In this document: positions 34,270 through 45,004 of the stretch, piece by piece
Numbering within the stretch: the first letter of the stretch is position 1
Layout of the letters: the number at the start of each line of letters is the position of its first letter
NCBI RefSeq assembly: GCF_029439455.1
Contig: NZ_JAQFVG010000248.1
Location: forward strand, 36,477 to 100,476
Source: Caballeronia sp. BR00000012568055
GTDB lineage: Bacteria; Pseudomonadota; Gammaproteobacteria; Burkholderiales; Burkholderiaceae
Length of the DNA stretch: 64,000 nt
Direction: 5' to 3'
Program-made: the position numbers and the translations under genes
Notes under the pieces: model-generated
Database searches by the model: none
What the model was told of the DNA's origin: nothing
The model's input: the letters and a program-made list of their open reading frames with translations, nothing else

Positions 34270-35247
34270 TCAGGCGTCGGCGGTTTCTTCAGCGGGACGG
34301 TCACGCCGCCGTGCCGCGCGATACAGCGTGGTGAGCGTATCGTCCATTTGCTGCGTGCGCTCGAAGAGATCCGCGAGCCATTCGACGAACGCCGACACGC
34401 GCGGCGTCGCCTGACGCGACTTCAGGAACGCGACCGATACCTTCATCGGCGGCGATGTCCATTCGGGCAGCACTTCCTGCAATTGTCCCGAACGAAGGTA
34501 AGGCTGCGCCGCGATTCGCAGCGGCTGAATCAGCCCCAGTCCTTCGAGACCGCACGCGAGATAGGCGTGTTCATCGGTGACTTGCACGAAGCCGCGCATT
34601 CTCATGTTGACCGCTTCGCCGTTCACGTCGAAATCGAAGTCGGCGGGGCGGCCGGTTTTCTCGGACACGCAATTCACCGCGATGTGCTCCGCGAGTTCAT
34701 CGACGGTGGCGGGAATGCCGTTCTTTTCCAGATACGCGGGACTCGCGCACGTGACCTGTTCGAGCACGCCGAGACGTCGCGCGATCAGACCGGAATCGGG
34801 CAATTCGCCGAGCTGCACGCTGCAATCCACGCCGTCACCGACCAGATCGACATTGCGCGAACTGATGCCGATCGACAATTCGATCTGCGGATAGCGCGCA
34901 TGAAATTCCGGCAGCGCGGGCACGACGATACTCGTCGCGACCGTATCCGGCATTTCGACGCGCAGCCGTCCGCGCAAGCGCTCTTCGCCTGCATGAAAGC
35001 CGGATTCGAGTTCGTCGATATCGGCAAGAATCTGCGAGCAACGCTCGTAATACGCCGCGCCATCGACGGTGAGATTCAGGCGGCGCGTGGTGCGGGCGAG
35101 CAGTTGCACGCCCACCAAAGCTTCGAGTTGCTGCACGGTCGTCGAAACACTCGCGCGCGGCATGCCGAGTGATTCGGCTGCGCGCGTGAAGCTGTTCGAA
35201 TCGACGACACGCGTAAAGACACGCATGGCATGGACGCGATCTAGCAC
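34270..35247 (-). CDS. LysR-family transcriptional regulator
   Basis: A 325-residue LysR protein with the helix-turn-helix AMRVFTRVVDSNSFTRAAESLGMPRASVSTTVQQLEALVGVQLLARTTRRLNLT and a full effector domain. The start is GTG 35247 (VLDRVHAM), because AAAGGAAA stands 6 bases upstream; longer in-frame starts to 35319 have none. It belongs to the large group with the RASVSTTVQQLE recognition helix. No divergent partner gene lies upstream, so its target is unclear. Confidence 0.86.
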   Translation of the reverse strand: MLDRVHAMRVFTRVVDSNSFTRAAESLGMPRASVSTTVQQLEALVGVQLLARTTRRLNLTVDGAAYYERCSQILADIDELESGFHAGEERLRGRLRVEMPDTVATSIVVPALPEFHARYPQIELSIGISSRNVDLVGDGVDCSVQLGELPDSGLIARRLGVLEQVTCASPAYLEKNGIPATVDELAEHIAVNCVSEKTGRPADFDFDVNGEAVNMRMRGFVQVTDEHAYLACGLEGLGLIQPLRIAAQPYLRSGQLQEVLPEWTSPPMKVSVAFLKSRQATPRVSAFVEWLADLFERTQQMDDTLTTLYRAARRRDRPAEETADA

Positions 35248-35393
35248 GTTGGGTTTCCTTTGGACGATGATTGAGCCGCTTGTGCGAAGAGAAAAAACGC
35301 ACATCGGCGATGACATCATCGTAAGGATTGGTGTGCCATACGTGAATACACAAAACTGGAGGATTCTTGCCTGATTCTTTTTGGCGCGCTTTT

Positions 35394-36659
35394 TCAGAGC
35401 GTGGGCATTTCTCCGCGCAGTCTTCCTGCCACGCTTGCGAAGTTGGTGCCGGAAGGCGCTTGATACAGCCGCAAACCCATCTCGGGCAGGATGGACAACA
35501 GATGATCGAAGACATCACCCTGAATGCGTTCGTATTGCGTCCACGCGGTGGTCGCGGTGAAGCAATAGACCTCGATCGGAATCCCCTGCGACTCCGGTTC
35601 CATCATGCGCACCATGATGGCCATGTCCTGGCGAATCTCCGGATGCCGCTGCAAATAGGCTAACCCGTACGCGCGAAACGTGCCGATATTGGTCAGCCTG
35701 CGCCGGTTCGCGGGTTCGTTCGCCAGTTCGCCGAGATTGCGATTGGCCTGTTCCACTTCGGTCTGTTTCTGTTGCAGATAGTCGTGCAGCAGACGAAAGC
35801 GCAGCAAGCGTTCGGTTTCATCGTCGGTGAGAAAGCGCACGCATTGCGCGTCGATACGCAAGGTGCGTTTGATGCGCCGTCCGCCCGATTCGAACATATG
35901 CCGATAGTTGCGGTAACTCTCGGAAAAGAGCTTGTACGTAGGCACCGTTGTCACGGTGTTGTCCCAGTTCTGCACCTTCACCGTGTGCAGTGCGATGTCC
36001 TTGACGAAGCCATCGGCGGACGCTTGCGGCATCTCGATCCAGTCGCCAATGCGCAGCATATCGTTAGATGTGAGCTGCGTACTCGCGACCAGTGACAACA
36101 ATGTGTCCTTGAACACGAGCAGTAATACAGCGGACAGCGCACCGAGGCCGGAGAGCATCCACAACGGCGAGCGGTCGATCAGAATCGACAAGACGAGCAC
36201 GCCGCACACGAGCGCCAGCGCGAGCTTGCCGATCTGGATATAGCCTTTGATCGAGCGTGTCTGCGCTTCCTTGCTCGATGCATAAACATCCTGCCACGCG
36301 GACAACGCGCTGCCCGCCGCGAAGAAGATGCAGACCCACGCGCCGCCGTGCGCTACGCGTTCTATCGGCATGGACCATTTGCCGATATGCGGTACGTCGT
36401 CGATCCCCAACGCGATCGCCGCAAACGGCACCGCGTACCACACGCGGTGATACGCACGCCGCCGGATAAACGCCTGATCCCAGTTCGTATGTCCCGCCAG
36501 CACCAGCAGCCGATGCGCGATAAACAGCACGATGCGCGCAACCACCCATTGCAGAAACAGCGCGGTGAGCACGAGTATCACGAGGCCGAGCACGAGTTGC
36601 GCCCACGGATGCGTGGGCCAATGGTCCTGCAATTGATCGGATAGAAAATCGAAGTTCAT
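35394..36659 (-). CDS. MscS-family mechanosensitive channel (YbdG-like)
   Basis: A 421-residue small-conductance mechanosensitive channel. Helices occur at about 20-40, 75-95, 105-125 and 145-160. They precede the pore-lining stretch LSGLGALSAVLLLVFKDTLLSLVAS and the MscS beta domain GDWIEMPQASADGFVKDIALHTVKVQNWDNTVTTVP. The C-terminal insertions after the beta domain are typical of the YbdG branch. It would release osmolytes at mild hypo-osmotic shock. ATG 36659 is chosen over the upstream Arg-rich frame. Confidence 0.9.
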   Translation of the reverse strand: MNFDFLSDQLQDHWPTHPWAQLVLGLVILVLTALFLQWVVARIVLFIAHRLLVLAGHTNWDQAFIRRRAYHRVWYAVPFAAIALGIDDVPHIGKWSMPIERVAHGGAWVCIFFAAGSALSAWQDVYASSKEAQTRSIKGYIQIGKLALALVCGVLVLSILIDRSPLWMLSGLGALSAVLLLVFKDTLLSLVASTQLTSNDMLRIGDWIEMPQASADGFVKDIALHTVKVQNWDNTVTTVPTYKLFSESYRNYRHMFESGGRRIKRTLRIDAQCVRFLTDDETERLLRFRLLHDYLQQKQTEVEQANRNLGELANEPANRRRLTNIGTFRAYGLAYLQRHPEIRQDMAIMVRMMEPESQGIPIEVYCFTATTAWTQYERIQGDVFDHLLSILPEMGLRLYQAPSGTNFASVAGRLRGEMPTL

Positions 36660-36770
36660 AGGTGTTTTTGATGTGTTGCCAAAGACAGCGTGAAGGCAGC
36701 GTGAGCGGTATTGTGCCTGCCAATGCACCAGATGCGCTCACGCCCGCGTTCCTATCGAAAACCCCAGTTC

Positions 36771-36832
36771 GATGAAAATGAATTTTTTTCGGCGAGCATT
36801 CTGGGTAAATATACTTTCATCGCGATTATCGC
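36771..36832. promoter_or_regulatory. Candidate operator region upstream of the RpiR/peptide operon
   Basis: GATGAAA (36771-36777) and TTTCATC (36815-36821) form an exact inverted repeat, immediately followed by the palindrome GCGAT-T-ATCGC (36822-36832). All lie just before the RpiR gene, whose product may regulate itself and the operon. Confidence 0.35.
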
Positions 36833-36853
36833 AATGAGGGTGTCGATACGCTC

Positions 36854-37777
36854 ATGTCCGACGTGGATGAGTTGATTTCCGTACGCATCGCGGCAGCCAT
36901 GCCGACGCTCACGCCCATTCATCAGCGCATGGGCGCGTTCGTGCTGGCGAACCTGTTTCGCGCGGCCACCATGAGAATCGACGAACTCGCCGATGCGGTC
37001 GGCGCGTCGGTGGCGACCGCGAATCGCTTCGCGCGCACGCTGGGTTTTACGGGTTATCCGGCGTTTCGCGAGGCGCTGGTGCGCGGTTTCGAGGCCACCA
37101 TCGCGCCGGTCGAGCGGCTGCGTTCGGCGCTGCAAACGCCTGCCAGCGCGGCCGAAGTGTTCGACGCATCGCTGGCGCAGGCCGCGTCGAATCTTCAGCT
37201 TGCGCAGACGAGCATCGACGGAAACAAGGCTCAGGCTATGGTCGATGCCATTCTCGCCGCGCGTCGTGTGTTCGTGCTCGGTTACGGCGCGAGCGCGTTT
37301 CTCGCGGGACTGATGGAGCATGGCCTGACGCCGTATTGCGCGAACGTTCAGTCGCTTGCGTTGATGGGCGGGCCATCGCACGCGGCGCGGCGCTTGTTCA
37401 CGGCATCGAAAGACGACGTGCTGGTGGCGATTGCATTCCCGCGTTATGTCGATGACACCATCACGCTCGCAAAACAAGCGCGCGATCATGGCTTACGTGT
37501 GCTGGCGCTGACGGACAGCGTGGCATCGCCGCTGGCGCATGTTGCAGATCTTGTGCTCGCCGTGCGCGCGGAACGCCGGCTTGCCGCGAATTGCGACACG
37601 GCCGTGCTGGCCGTGATCGAAGCCCTGTGCGATGCAGTCGCGCATCGCGCCAAGCGTTCCGTGGAAGCGGCCGCGGGCCTCACCGAATTCGTTTTGCCTT
37701 GGCTGGTCACATCCGCACACACAACGCGACGTTCTACTAACAAACGACATCAACACACGGAGCCGCGCGAATCATGA
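36854..37777 (+). CDS. MurR/RpiR-family transcriptional regulator
   Basis: A 307-residue regulator with an N-terminal RpiR helix-turn-helix (ANLFRAATMRIDELADAVGASVATANRFARTLGFTGYPAFREALVRGF) and a C-terminal SIS domain (QAMVDAILAARRVFVLGYGASAFLAG; DDVLVAIAFPRYVDDTITLA). SIS domains usually bind phosphosugars, and in MurR a cell-wall sugar phosphate. Its stop overlaps the asparaginase start by 4 bases, so it is the first gene of the peptide-catabolic operon and its likely regulator. Confidence 0.9.
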   Translation: MSDVDELISVRIAAAMPTLTPIHQRMGAFVLANLFRAATMRIDELADAVGASVATANRFARTLGFTGYPAFREALVRGFEATIAPVERLRSALQTPASAAEVFDASLAQAASNLQLAQTSIDGNKAQAMVDAILAARRVFVLGYGASAFLAGLMEHGLTPYCANVQSLALMGGPSHAARRLFTASKDDVLVAIAFPRYVDDTITLAKQARDHGLRVLALTDSVASPLAHVADLVLAVRAERRLAANCDTAVLAVIEALCDAVAHRAKRSVEAAAGLTEFVLPWLVTSAHTTRRSTNKRHQHTEPRES

Positions 37778-38739
37778 GCATCAAGCCGGTCATAGCGATT
37801 CACGGCGGCGCGGGCACGATCGTGCGCCAGGCCATGAGCACCGAAGCGGAAACGCGCTATCACGCCGCGTTAAATGAGATTCTAAGTGCAGGTCAAAACG
37901 TATTGGCCGATGGCGGCAGCGCGTTGGACGCCGTCACCGAAGCCGTGCGTCTGCTCGAAGATTGTCCGTTGTTCAATGCAGGCCACGGCGCAGTGTTCAC
38001 CGCAGCGGGCACGCACGAACTCGACGCCTCCGTGATGGACGGCGCGACACTCGAAGCCGGTTCCGTCTGCTGCGTCACGCGCGTGAAAAACCCCGTGCTT
38101 GCCGCGCGCCGTGTGCTCGACGCCAGCGAACACGTGATGTTCACCGCAGCGGGCGCGGAAGCGTTCGCGCAATCGCAAGGACTCGAATTCGTCGATCCAT
38201 CGTATTTCCATACGGATGCGCGCTACCAGCAATGGCTCAACGCGCGCGGCACGTCGGGCACCATGCTCGATCACGACGCCATGACCAAGTTCGCCTTCGA
38301 CAACGATCCAATCGATCCGCGCAAGAAACTCGGCACAGTGGGCGCGGTTGCTTTGGATGCGCATGGCCATCTCGCCGCCGCAACATCGACGGGCGGCATT
38401 ACGAACAAGCAAGCGGGCCGCGTCGGCGATGCACCGTTGATCGGCGCAGGCTGTTACGCGAACGATGCAACGTGTGCGGTTTCGACCACGGGTACGGGCG
38501 AAATGTTTATCCGCATGCTCGCGGCGTACGACGTGTCGGCGCAAATGGAATATCGCTGCGTGAGTCTTGAAGAAGCATCGAACGATGTGGTGATGAACAA
38601 ACTTCCACGCATAGAAGGGCGCGGCGGTCTGATCGCCGTCGATGCGAAGGGCAACGTCGTGCTTCCGTTCAATACGGAAGGCATGTATCGCGGTTATGCG
38701 CGCGTGGGCGACACGCCCGTCACGGCAATCTATCGATGA
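37774..38739 (+). CDS. iaaA: Isoaspartyl peptidase / L-asparaginase (plant type)
   Basis: A 321-residue N-terminal-nucleophile hydrolase that cuts isoaspartyl dipeptides and asparagine. HGGAGTIVR at the N terminus, the self-cleavage site [12 protein letters not shown] with nucleophile T188, and the substrate loop [25 protein letters not shown] are all present. In Escherichia coli iaaA also lies directly upstream of gsiABCD, and here it overlaps gsiA by 4 bases (ATGA). The product would be aspartate plus the second amino acid of the imported dipeptide. Confidence 0.94.
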   Translation: MSIKPVIAIHGGAGTIVRQAMSTEAETRYHAALNEILSAGQNVLADGGSALDAVTEAVRLLEDCPLFNAGHGAVFTAAGTHELDASVMDGATLEAGSVCCVTRVKNPVLAARRVLDASEHVMFTAAGAEAFAQSQGLEFVDPSYFHTDARYQQWLNARGTSGTMLDHDAMTKFAFDNDPIDPRKKLGTVGAVALDAHGHLAAATSTGGITNKQAGRVGDAPLIGAGCYANDATCAVSTTGTGEMFIRMLAAYDVSAQMEYRCVSLEEASNDVVMNKLPRIEGRGGLIAVDAKGNVVLPFNTEGMYRGYARVGDTPVTAIYR

Positions 38740-40631
38740 CGATTCAACTGCCCGAATCCCGCGTGATCGACGTGCGTGATTTGTCCGTCACGTTCCGCAC
38801 GCGCGCACGCACTGTCGAAGCAGTCCGAAATATTTCTTTCACGGTCGATCGCGGTGAAACGCTGGCGATCGTCGGTGAATCGGGATCGGGTAAGTCAGTG
38901 ACATCGCTGGCGTTGATGCGATTGGTCGAGCATGGCGGCGGCGCGATTGCATCGGGCAGTATCGCATTCAGGCGACGCAACGGGCAGACGATCGACCTTG
39001 CGCAAGCGTCATCGGCAACGATGCGCGGCGTGCGCGGCGCGGATATTGCCATGATCTTTCAGGAGCCGATGACATCGCTCAATCCGGTGTTCACGGTCGG
39101 CGATCAGATTGCCGAAGCCATCGCGTTGCATCAGCACAAGAGCCATGCAGAAGCACGCAAGGAAGCGCTGCATCTTCTGGATCTCGTTCGTATTCCAGAA
39201 TCGAAGCGCGTGTTTGCGCGTTATCCGCATCAGCTATCAGGCGGTATGCGGCAACGTGTGATGATCGCAATGGCGCTATCGTGCAGACCAGCGCTTCTCA
39301 TTGCCGATGAACCCACCACCGCGCTCGACGTCACGATACAAGCGCAGATTCTGCAACTCGTGCGCGGCTTGCAGGACGAGATGAATATGGGCGTGATCTT
39401 TATCACGCACGATATGGGCGTGGTCGCGGAAGTAGCGGATCGCGTGCTGGTGATGTATCGCGGAGAGAAGGTGGAAGAAGCGCCTTCCGGTACGCTTTTC
39501 GGAGCGCCGAATCATCCGTACACCAAAGCTTTGCTCGCAGCCGTTCCCACTTTAGGCGCGATGCGTGGCACCGATCGCCCCGCGAAATTTCCCATTCTCG
39601 AAGTGGAGCCTGCCGAAATCGCGCCCGACGATGCAAGCGCGTTACGTCCATCGGAAGCGGTAGAAAAGGAACCGCAACCCGTGGTCGATGAAACCATCGC
39701 GCCGATCCTGCGCGTGCGCGATCTCGTCACGCGATTCCCCGTAAAAAGCGGCTTGTTTGGAAGAATCACGGCATCGGTGCATGCGGTCGAACGCGTGAGT
39801 TTCGATCTGCGTCAGGCCGAAACGCTCGCGCTCGTCGGTGAATCGGGCTGCGGAAAATCGACTACTGGGCGCTCTTTGCTGCGTCTGGTGGAAAGCCAGA
39901 GCGGTTCCATTGAATTCGATGGACGCGATATCAGCAAGCTCCAGGGCCCCGAACTTCAGGCGCTCAGACGCAATATCCAGTTCATTTTTCGGGACCCTTT
40001 TGCATCGCTCAATCCGCGTTTGACCGTGGGCTTTTCGGTGATGGAACCGCTGCTCGTGCATAACGTGGCGAGTGGCAAGGAAGCGCAGGCGCGCGTCGAT
40101 TGGCTGCTCGACAAAGTCGGCTTGCCGCCCGAAGCGGCGCAACGTTATCCGCATGAGTTTTCGGGCGGACAGAGACAACGTATCGCGATTGCGCGTGCGT
40201 TGGCGTTGAATCCGAAAGTGGTGATTGCAGATGAATCCGTGTCCGCGCTCGATGTCTCCGTGCGCGCGCAAATCGTCAATCTGATGCTTGATTTGCAGCG
40301 TGAACTGGGCGTCGCGTATCTATTCATCTCGCACGATATGGCCGTGGTGGAGCGCGTGAGCCATCGCGTCGCGGTGATGTATCTCGGGCAGATCGTCGAG
40401 ATCGGGCCGCGTGCAGCGGTGTTCGAAGCGCCGCGTCATCCGTACACGAGAAAGCTGATGGGCGCGGTGCCCGTCGCCGATCCATCGCGGCGACATGCCA
40501 GACGCATGCTCGCCGCCGATGAAATTCCGAGCCCGATTCGCAGGCTCGGCGATGAGCCGATCGTCGCTAAGCTCGTCGCCGTGGGACCGGATCATTACGT
40601 CGCTGAGCATCATGTGGGCGGCGCTTACTAA
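38736..40631 (+). CDS. gsiA: Dual ATPase subunit of a peptide/glutathione ABC importer
   Basis: A 631-residue protein with two fused ABC ATPase domains. Walker A motifs are GESGSGKS in the first half and GESGCGKS in the second; both halves carry the LSGGMRQR / FSGGQRQR signature and a Walker B with DEP/DES. Each half has the oligopeptide-transporter C-terminal motif ([18 protein letters not shown]). It powers import through the two permeases downstream. The fused form is the GsiA/DppDF type. Confidence 0.93.
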   Translation: MTIQLPESRVIDVRDLSVTFRTRARTVEAVRNISFTVDRGETLAIVGESGSGKSVTSLALMRLVEHGGGAIASGSIAFRRRNGQTIDLAQASSATMRGVRGADIAMIFQEPMTSLNPVFTVGDQIAEAIALHQHKSHAEARKEALHLLDLVRIPESKRVFARYPHQLSGGMRQRVMIAMALSCRPALLIADEPTTALDVTIQAQILQLVRGLQDEMNMGVIFITHDMGVVAEVADRVLVMYRGEKVEEAPSGTLFGAPNHPYTKALLAAVPTLGAMRGTDRPAKFPILEVEPAEIAPDDASALRPSEAVEKEPQPVVDETIAPILRVRDLVTRFPVKSGLFGRITASVHAVERVSFDLRQAETLALVGESGCGKSTTGRSLLRLVESQSGSIEFDGRDISKLQGPELQALRRNIQFIFRDPFASLNPRLTVGFSVMEPLLVHNVASGKEAQARVDWLLDKVGLPPEAAQRYPHEFSGGQRQRIAIARALALNPKVVIADESVSALDVSVRAQIVNLMLDLQRELGVAYLFISHDMAVVERVSHRVAVMYLGQIVEIGPRAAVFEAPRHPYTRKLMGAVPVADPSRRHARRMLAADEIPSPIRRLGDEPIVAKLVAVGPDHYVAEHHVGGAY

Positions 40632-40663
40632 GGTTTACTAAGAGCAACTTCGAGGAGTTAAAG

Positions 40664-42214
40664 ATGCCGTCTTTGTACTTACGTAACGTGCTGGCAGCAG
40701 GTGCATTCGCAACCTTCGCCGCCCTTGCTCCGGTCTCGTCATTCGCGCAGACCACAGCCGTGATGGCCGTCGCCTCCACCTTCACGACGCTCGATCCCTA
40801 CGATGCCAACGACACGCTCTCGCAAGCGGTCGCAAAGTCCTTTTATCAGGGTCTTTTTGGTTTCGACAAGGACATGAAGATTCAGCCGGTGCTCGCCACG
40901 AGCTACGAAGCAAGTCCCGATGCCAAGGTCTACACCATCAAGCTGCGGCAAGGCGTGAAGTTCCAGGACGGCACCGACTTCAACGCGGAAGCGGTAAAAG
41001 CCGTATTCGATCGCGTCACCGATCCGGCCAACAAGCTCAAGCGCTATAACCTCTTCAACAAGATCGAAAAGACCGAAGCGATCGATCCGTACACGGTGAA
41101 GATCACGCTGAAGATTCCGTTCTCCGCGTTCATCAACGTGCTGGCGCATCCGTCGGCGGTGATGATCTCGCCGACAGCATTGAAGAAGTACGGCAAGGAC
41201 ATTGCGTTTCATCCGGTCGGCACGGGACCGTTCGAATTCGTCGAATGGAAGCAGACGGACGATCTGAAGGTGAAGAAGTTCGCGGGCTATTGGAAAAAAG
41301 GCTACCCGAAGATCGACATGATCGACTGGAAGCCAGTGGTCGATAACAACACGCGCGCCGCGTTGATGCAAACCGGCGAGGCCGACTTCGCGTTCTCGAT
41401 TCCTTTCGAACAAGCCGCCACGCTTAAGGCCAGCCCGAAGGTCGATCTGATCGCCGCGCCTTCGATCATTCAGCGTTATATCAGCATGAATACGCTGCAA
41501 AAGCCCTTCGATAACCCGAAGGTGCGCGAGGCGCTCAACTATGCAATCAACAAGGAAGCGCTCGTGAAGGTTGCGTTCGCGGGTTATGCAGTGCCGTCCG
41601 AAGGTGTGGTGCCGCCGGGCGTGGATTACGCGACGCCCAAACTCGGCCCCTGGAAATACGATCCCGCGAAGGCGCGCGAGTTGCTGAAAGAAGCTGGTTA
41701 TCCTAACGGTTTCGAGACGGTGCTCTGGTCAGGCTACAACCATACGACCGCGCAGAAGATCATTCAGTTCGTGCAGCAGCAACTCGGACAAGTGGGCGTG
41801 AAGGCATCGGTTGAAGCGCTGGAAGCAGGGCAGCGCGTTCAGCGTATCGAAAGCGCGCCGGACCCGAAGACCGCGCCGGTGCGCATGTTGTATATCGGCT
41901 GGTCGTCATCGACGGGCGAAGCGGATTGGGCGATTTCACCGCTGCTGAGCGGCGGCGCATTCCCGCCGAAGCTATTTAATACGGCGTACTACAAGAATGA
42001 TAACGTCGATGAAGACCTGCAAAAAGCGCTCGCCACAACGGATAGAAGCGAGAAAGCCAAGCTCTACGAAGACGCGCAAAAGCGCATCTGGGCCGATGCC
42101 CCGTGGATTTTCCTCGTCACGGAAAAGGTCGTGTATGCGCGCAGCAAACGCCTGTCGGGCGCATACGTGATGCCCGACGGCTCGTTCAGTTTCGACGATA
42201 TCGCCATCAAATAA
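40664..42214 (+). CDS. gsiB: Periplasmic peptide-binding protein of the Gsi-type importer
   Basis: A 516-residue family 5 solute-binding protein. A signal peptide ([20 protein letters not shown]...SSFAQ) precedes [52 protein letters not shown] and [23 protein letters not shown]. These match the GsiB/DppA binding proteins. GAGGAG stands upstream of the ATG. Specificity for glutathione versus other peptides cannot be read. Confidence 0.92.
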   Translation: MPSLYLRNVLAAGAFATFAALAPVSSFAQTTAVMAVASTFTTLDPYDANDTLSQAVAKSFYQGLFGFDKDMKIQPVLATSYEASPDAKVYTIKLRQGVKFQDGTDFNAEAVKAVFDRVTDPANKLKRYNLFNKIEKTEAIDPYTVKITLKIPFSAFINVLAHPSAVMISPTALKKYGKDIAFHPVGTGPFEFVEWKQTDDLKVKKFAGYWKKGYPKIDMIDWKPVVDNNTRAALMQTGEADFAFSIPFEQAATLKASPKVDLIAAPSIIQRYISMNTLQKPFDNPKVREALNYAINKEALVKVAFAGYAVPSEGVVPPGVDYATPKLGPWKYDPAKARELLKEAGYPNGFETVLWSGYNHTTAQKIIQFVQQQLGQVGVKASVEALEAGQRVQRIESAPDPKTAPVRMLYIGWSSSTGEADWAISPLLSGGAFPPKLFNTAYYKNDNVDEDLQKALATTDRSEKAKLYEDAQKRIWADAPWIFLVTEKVVYARSKRLSGAYVMPDGSFSFDDIAIK

Positions 42215-42217
42215 ACG

Positions 42218-43138
42218 ATGCTGACCTTTCTCGCCAAACGCCTGCTCGGACTGCTGCCGACGCTGTTTATCGTCGCGGTGCTGGTGTTCTTCTTCGTCCA
42301 CATGCTGCCGGGCGATCCGGCGCGTCTTGCAGCAGGCGCGGAAGCGGACGAAGCAACCGTTGCGCTGGTGCGTGCCGATCTCGGTCTCGATAAGCCCTTG
42401 CCGCAGCAACTCGTGAGCTTCTTCGGCAAGGTCGTGCATTTCGATTTCGGCACGTCCACGCGCAGCAAGCGACCTGTATCGACGGAGATTGGCGAGCGTT
42501 TCATGCCGACCTTATGGCTCACGCTTGCGAGCATGGCGTGGGCGGTCGTGTTCGGCATGGCGATCGGCATTGTGTCGGCGGTGTGGCGCAATCAATGGCC
42601 GGATCGATTGGGCATGACATTGGCCGTATCGGGCATCTCGTTTCCGGCCTTCGCGCTCGGCATGCTGCTGATGGAAATTTTCTCGGTGAAACTGGGCTGG
42701 TTGCCGATCGTCGGCGATGGCACGTGGAAGGGTTATATCCTTCCGTCGCTGACCTTGGGCGCGGCCGTCGCTGCGGTGATGGCGCGCTTCACGCGGGCAT
42801 CGTTCGTCGAAGTGCTGGGCGAAGACTTCGTGCGCACCGCGCGCGCGAAGGGCGTGCATGAGCCGATGGTCATCGTCAAACACTGCCTGCGCAACGCCAT
42901 GATTCCCGTCGTCACGATGATGGGCCTGCAATTCGGCTTTCTGCTAGGCGGTTCGATCGTGGTGGAGAAAGTGTTCAACTGGCCGGGTCTCGGCCGCCTG
43001 CTCGTCGATGCCGTCGAGATGCGCGACTATCCGGTGATTCAGGCGGAAGTGCTGCTGTTTTCGCTGGAATTCATCGTCATCAATCTGATCGTGGATGTGT
43101 TGTACGCGATCATCAATCCGACTATCCGCTTCAAGTGA
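42218..43138 (+). CDS. gsiC: Peptide ABC importer permease (GsiC type)
   Basis: A 306-residue inner-membrane permease. It has [37 protein letters not shown] at the N terminus and the EAA loop [34 protein letters not shown]. The ending [21 protein letters not shown] is typical of DppB/GsiC proteins. It begins 3 bases after the gsiB stop. Confidence 0.94.
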   Translation: MLTFLAKRLLGLLPTLFIVAVLVFFFVHMLPGDPARLAAGAEADEATVALVRADLGLDKPLPQQLVSFFGKVVHFDFGTSTRSKRPVSTEIGERFMPTLWLTLASMAWAVVFGMAIGIVSAVWRNQWPDRLGMTLAVSGISFPAFALGMLLMEIFSVKLGWLPIVGDGTWKGYILPSLTLGAAVAAVMARFTRASFVEVLGEDFVRTARAKGVHEPMVIVKHCLRNAMIPVVTMMGLQFGFLLGGSIVVEKVFNWPGLGRLLVDAVEMRDYPVIQAEVLLFSLEFIVINLIVDVLYAIINPTIRFK

Positions 43139-43145
43139 GGATGCG

Positions 43146-44036
43146 ATGAGCGCGACCACGCACGCAGCAGTGACGACCACGCAGCAAATCCGCACGCCGT
43201 GGACCGAGTTCTGGCGCAAATTCAGACAACAACATGTGGCGATGATCGCAGCGGTATTCGTGCTGTTGCTGATCGTGATCGCGATCATCGCGCCGCTGAT
43301 CGCGCCATACGATCCGGAGAATTATTTCGATTACGACGCGCTCAATGCGGGTCCGTCCGCCGCGCACTGGTTCGGTGTCGATTCGCTCGGCCGCGATATT
43401 CTCAGCCGCATACTCGTCGGCAGCCGCATCTCGTTGACGGCGGGTTTGCTGTCAGTGGTGATCGGCGCGGTGATCGGCACGTTCTTCGGCTTACTCGCGG
43501 GCTATTACGAAGGATGGTGGGATCGCATCGTCATGCGTATTTCCGACGTGTTATTCGCGTTTCCCGGTATCTTGCTGGCAATCGGCGTGGTGGCGATTCT
43601 CGGCAATGGCATGGTCAACGTCGTATGCGCCGTCGCAATCTTCAGTATTCCTGCGTTCGCGCGCCTCGTGCGCGGCAATACGCTTGTGCTCAAACATCTC
43701 ACGTATATCGAGGCGGCGCGCAGCATTGGCGCGTCCGACTGGACGATCATCGCGCGACATATTCTGCCGGGCACGATTTCATCGGTGGTTGTGTACTTTA
43801 CGATGCGTATCGGCACGTCAATCATCACGGCGGCGAGTCTCTCGTTCCTCGGACTCGGCGCGCAGCCGCCGACGCCCGAGTGGGGCGCGGTGCTCAACGA
43901 AGCACGCGCGGATATGGCAATGGCCCCGCACGTCGCCATCTTCCCGAGTCTGGCGATCTTCTTCACGGTGCTTGCCTTCAACCTGCTCGGCGACGGCCTG
44001 CGCGATGCGCTCGGTCCGAAGCTCGACCGGCCATGA
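43146..44036 (+). CDS. gsiD: Peptide ABC importer permease (GsiD type)
   Basis: A 296-residue permease. The N-terminal [64 protein letters not shown], and the EAA loop [23 protein letters not shown] are typical of DppC/GsiD. ATG 43146 fits the family start; the frame is open further upstream. The stop overlaps the next start by ATGA. Confidence 0.94.
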   Translation: MSATTHAAVTTTQQIRTPWTEFWRKFRQQHVAMIAAVFVLLLIVIAIIAPLIAPYDPENYFDYDALNAGPSAAHWFGVDSLGRDILSRILVGSRISLTAGLLSVVIGAVIGTFFGLLAGYYEGWWDRIVMRISDVLFAFPGILLAIGVVAILGNGMVNVVCAVAIFSIPAFARLVRGNTLVLKHLTYIEAARSIGASDWTIIARHILPGTISSVVVYFTMRIGTSIITAASLSFLGLGAQPPTPEWGAVLNEARADMAMAPHVAIFPSLAIFFTVLAFNLLGDGLRDALGPKLDRP

Positions 44037-45004
44037 GTTCGATCACCGATGTGCCCGGCGTCACGGTCGGTCACTGCACGCTCGATGCAGGCGCGATTCA
44101 AACCGGCGTCACGGTAATTCGTCCGCATCCGCATGACGTGTATCGCGCGAAAGTGCCGGCTGCATCGTGCGTGATAAACGGCTTCGGCAAGAGCGTCGGC
44201 TTGTTGCAAGTCGATGAACTCGGCGTGCTCGAAACGCCGATTGCGCTGACGAATACGTTCAGCGTGGGCACGATTGCGCAGGCGCAGATTCGCGCGGCTA
44301 TTGAAGACAATCCGCAGATCGGGCGCGAGTGGGCGAGCGTGAATCCGCTGGTGTTCGAATGCAATGACGGCTATCTCAACGATATGCAGGCGTTCGCGGT
44401 CGAGCCGAAGCATTACGCAAACGCGCTCGCTTCGTGCAGCAAAACATTCGAACGCGGCGCGGCAGGCGCGGGGCGCGGCATGTCGTGTTTCGAACTCAAA
44501 GGCGGAATTGGTTCGGCATCCTGTGTAGATGTGTTATCAAACAACACGTACACAGTAGGCGCACTCGTGCTGGCCAACTTCGGCAAGCTGCCGCAACTCA
44601 CAATCAAAGGCGATCCAGTCGGACAGCGGCTTCACGCATCGAGCGATAAAGCGCCTGAGCAAGGCTCGATCATCATGATCCTCGCCACCGACGCGCCGCT
44701 CGACGCGCGTCAACTGCGCCGCCTCGCGATGCGTTCCGCCGCCGGTCTTGCGCGCACTGGTTCGAGCTTCGGCCACGGCAGCGGCGATATCGCGCTGGCG
44801 TTTTCGACGGCGTACACCGTGCCGCACGATTCCACGTTCATCACAATCCCGCCGCTTATCAACGACATGCATCTCGATCCGCTATTCAACGCCGCCGCCG
44901 ACAGCATCGAACACGCGATCCTCGATGCCTTGTACAGCGCCGAAACGGTGACCGGCCGCGACGGGCATCGACGGATATCACTCAGGGAAGCCATGAAGTC
45001 ATGA
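44033..45004 (+). CDS. P1-family aminopeptidase (DmpA/BapA type)
   Basis: A 323-residue self-cleaving N-terminal-nucleophile peptidase: [68 protein letters not shown] and [23 protein letters not shown]. Relatives split between Gly and Ser/Thr in the GGIGSAS region to make the active alpha and beta chains, and act on L-amino-acid esters, D-amino acid amides or beta-peptides. It overlaps gsiD (ATGA) and the DppA-type gene, so it is cotranscribed and likely digests what the importer brings in. Confidence 0.9.
   Translation: MSSITDVPGVTVGHCTLDAGAIQTGVTVIRPHPHDVYRAKVPAASCVINGFGKSVGLLQVDELGVLETPIALTNTFSVGTIAQAQIRAAIEDNPQIGREWASVNPLVFECNDGYLNDMQAFAVEPKHYANALASCSKTFERGAAGAGRGMSCFELKGGIGSASCVDVLSNNTYTVGALVLANFGKLPQLTIKGDPVGQRLHASSDKAPEQGSIIMILATDAPLDARQLRRLAMRSAAGLARTGSSFGHGSGDIALAFSTAYTVPHDSTFITIPPLINDMHLDPLFNAAADSIEHAILDALYSAETVTGRDGHRRISLREAMKS

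Noticed and set aside
43199-45004. 601-codon frame covering gsiD out of frame and then the P1 peptidase
   Set aside because: Only the portion from ATG 44033 resembles a protein family; the front is an Arg-rich shadow of gsiD.
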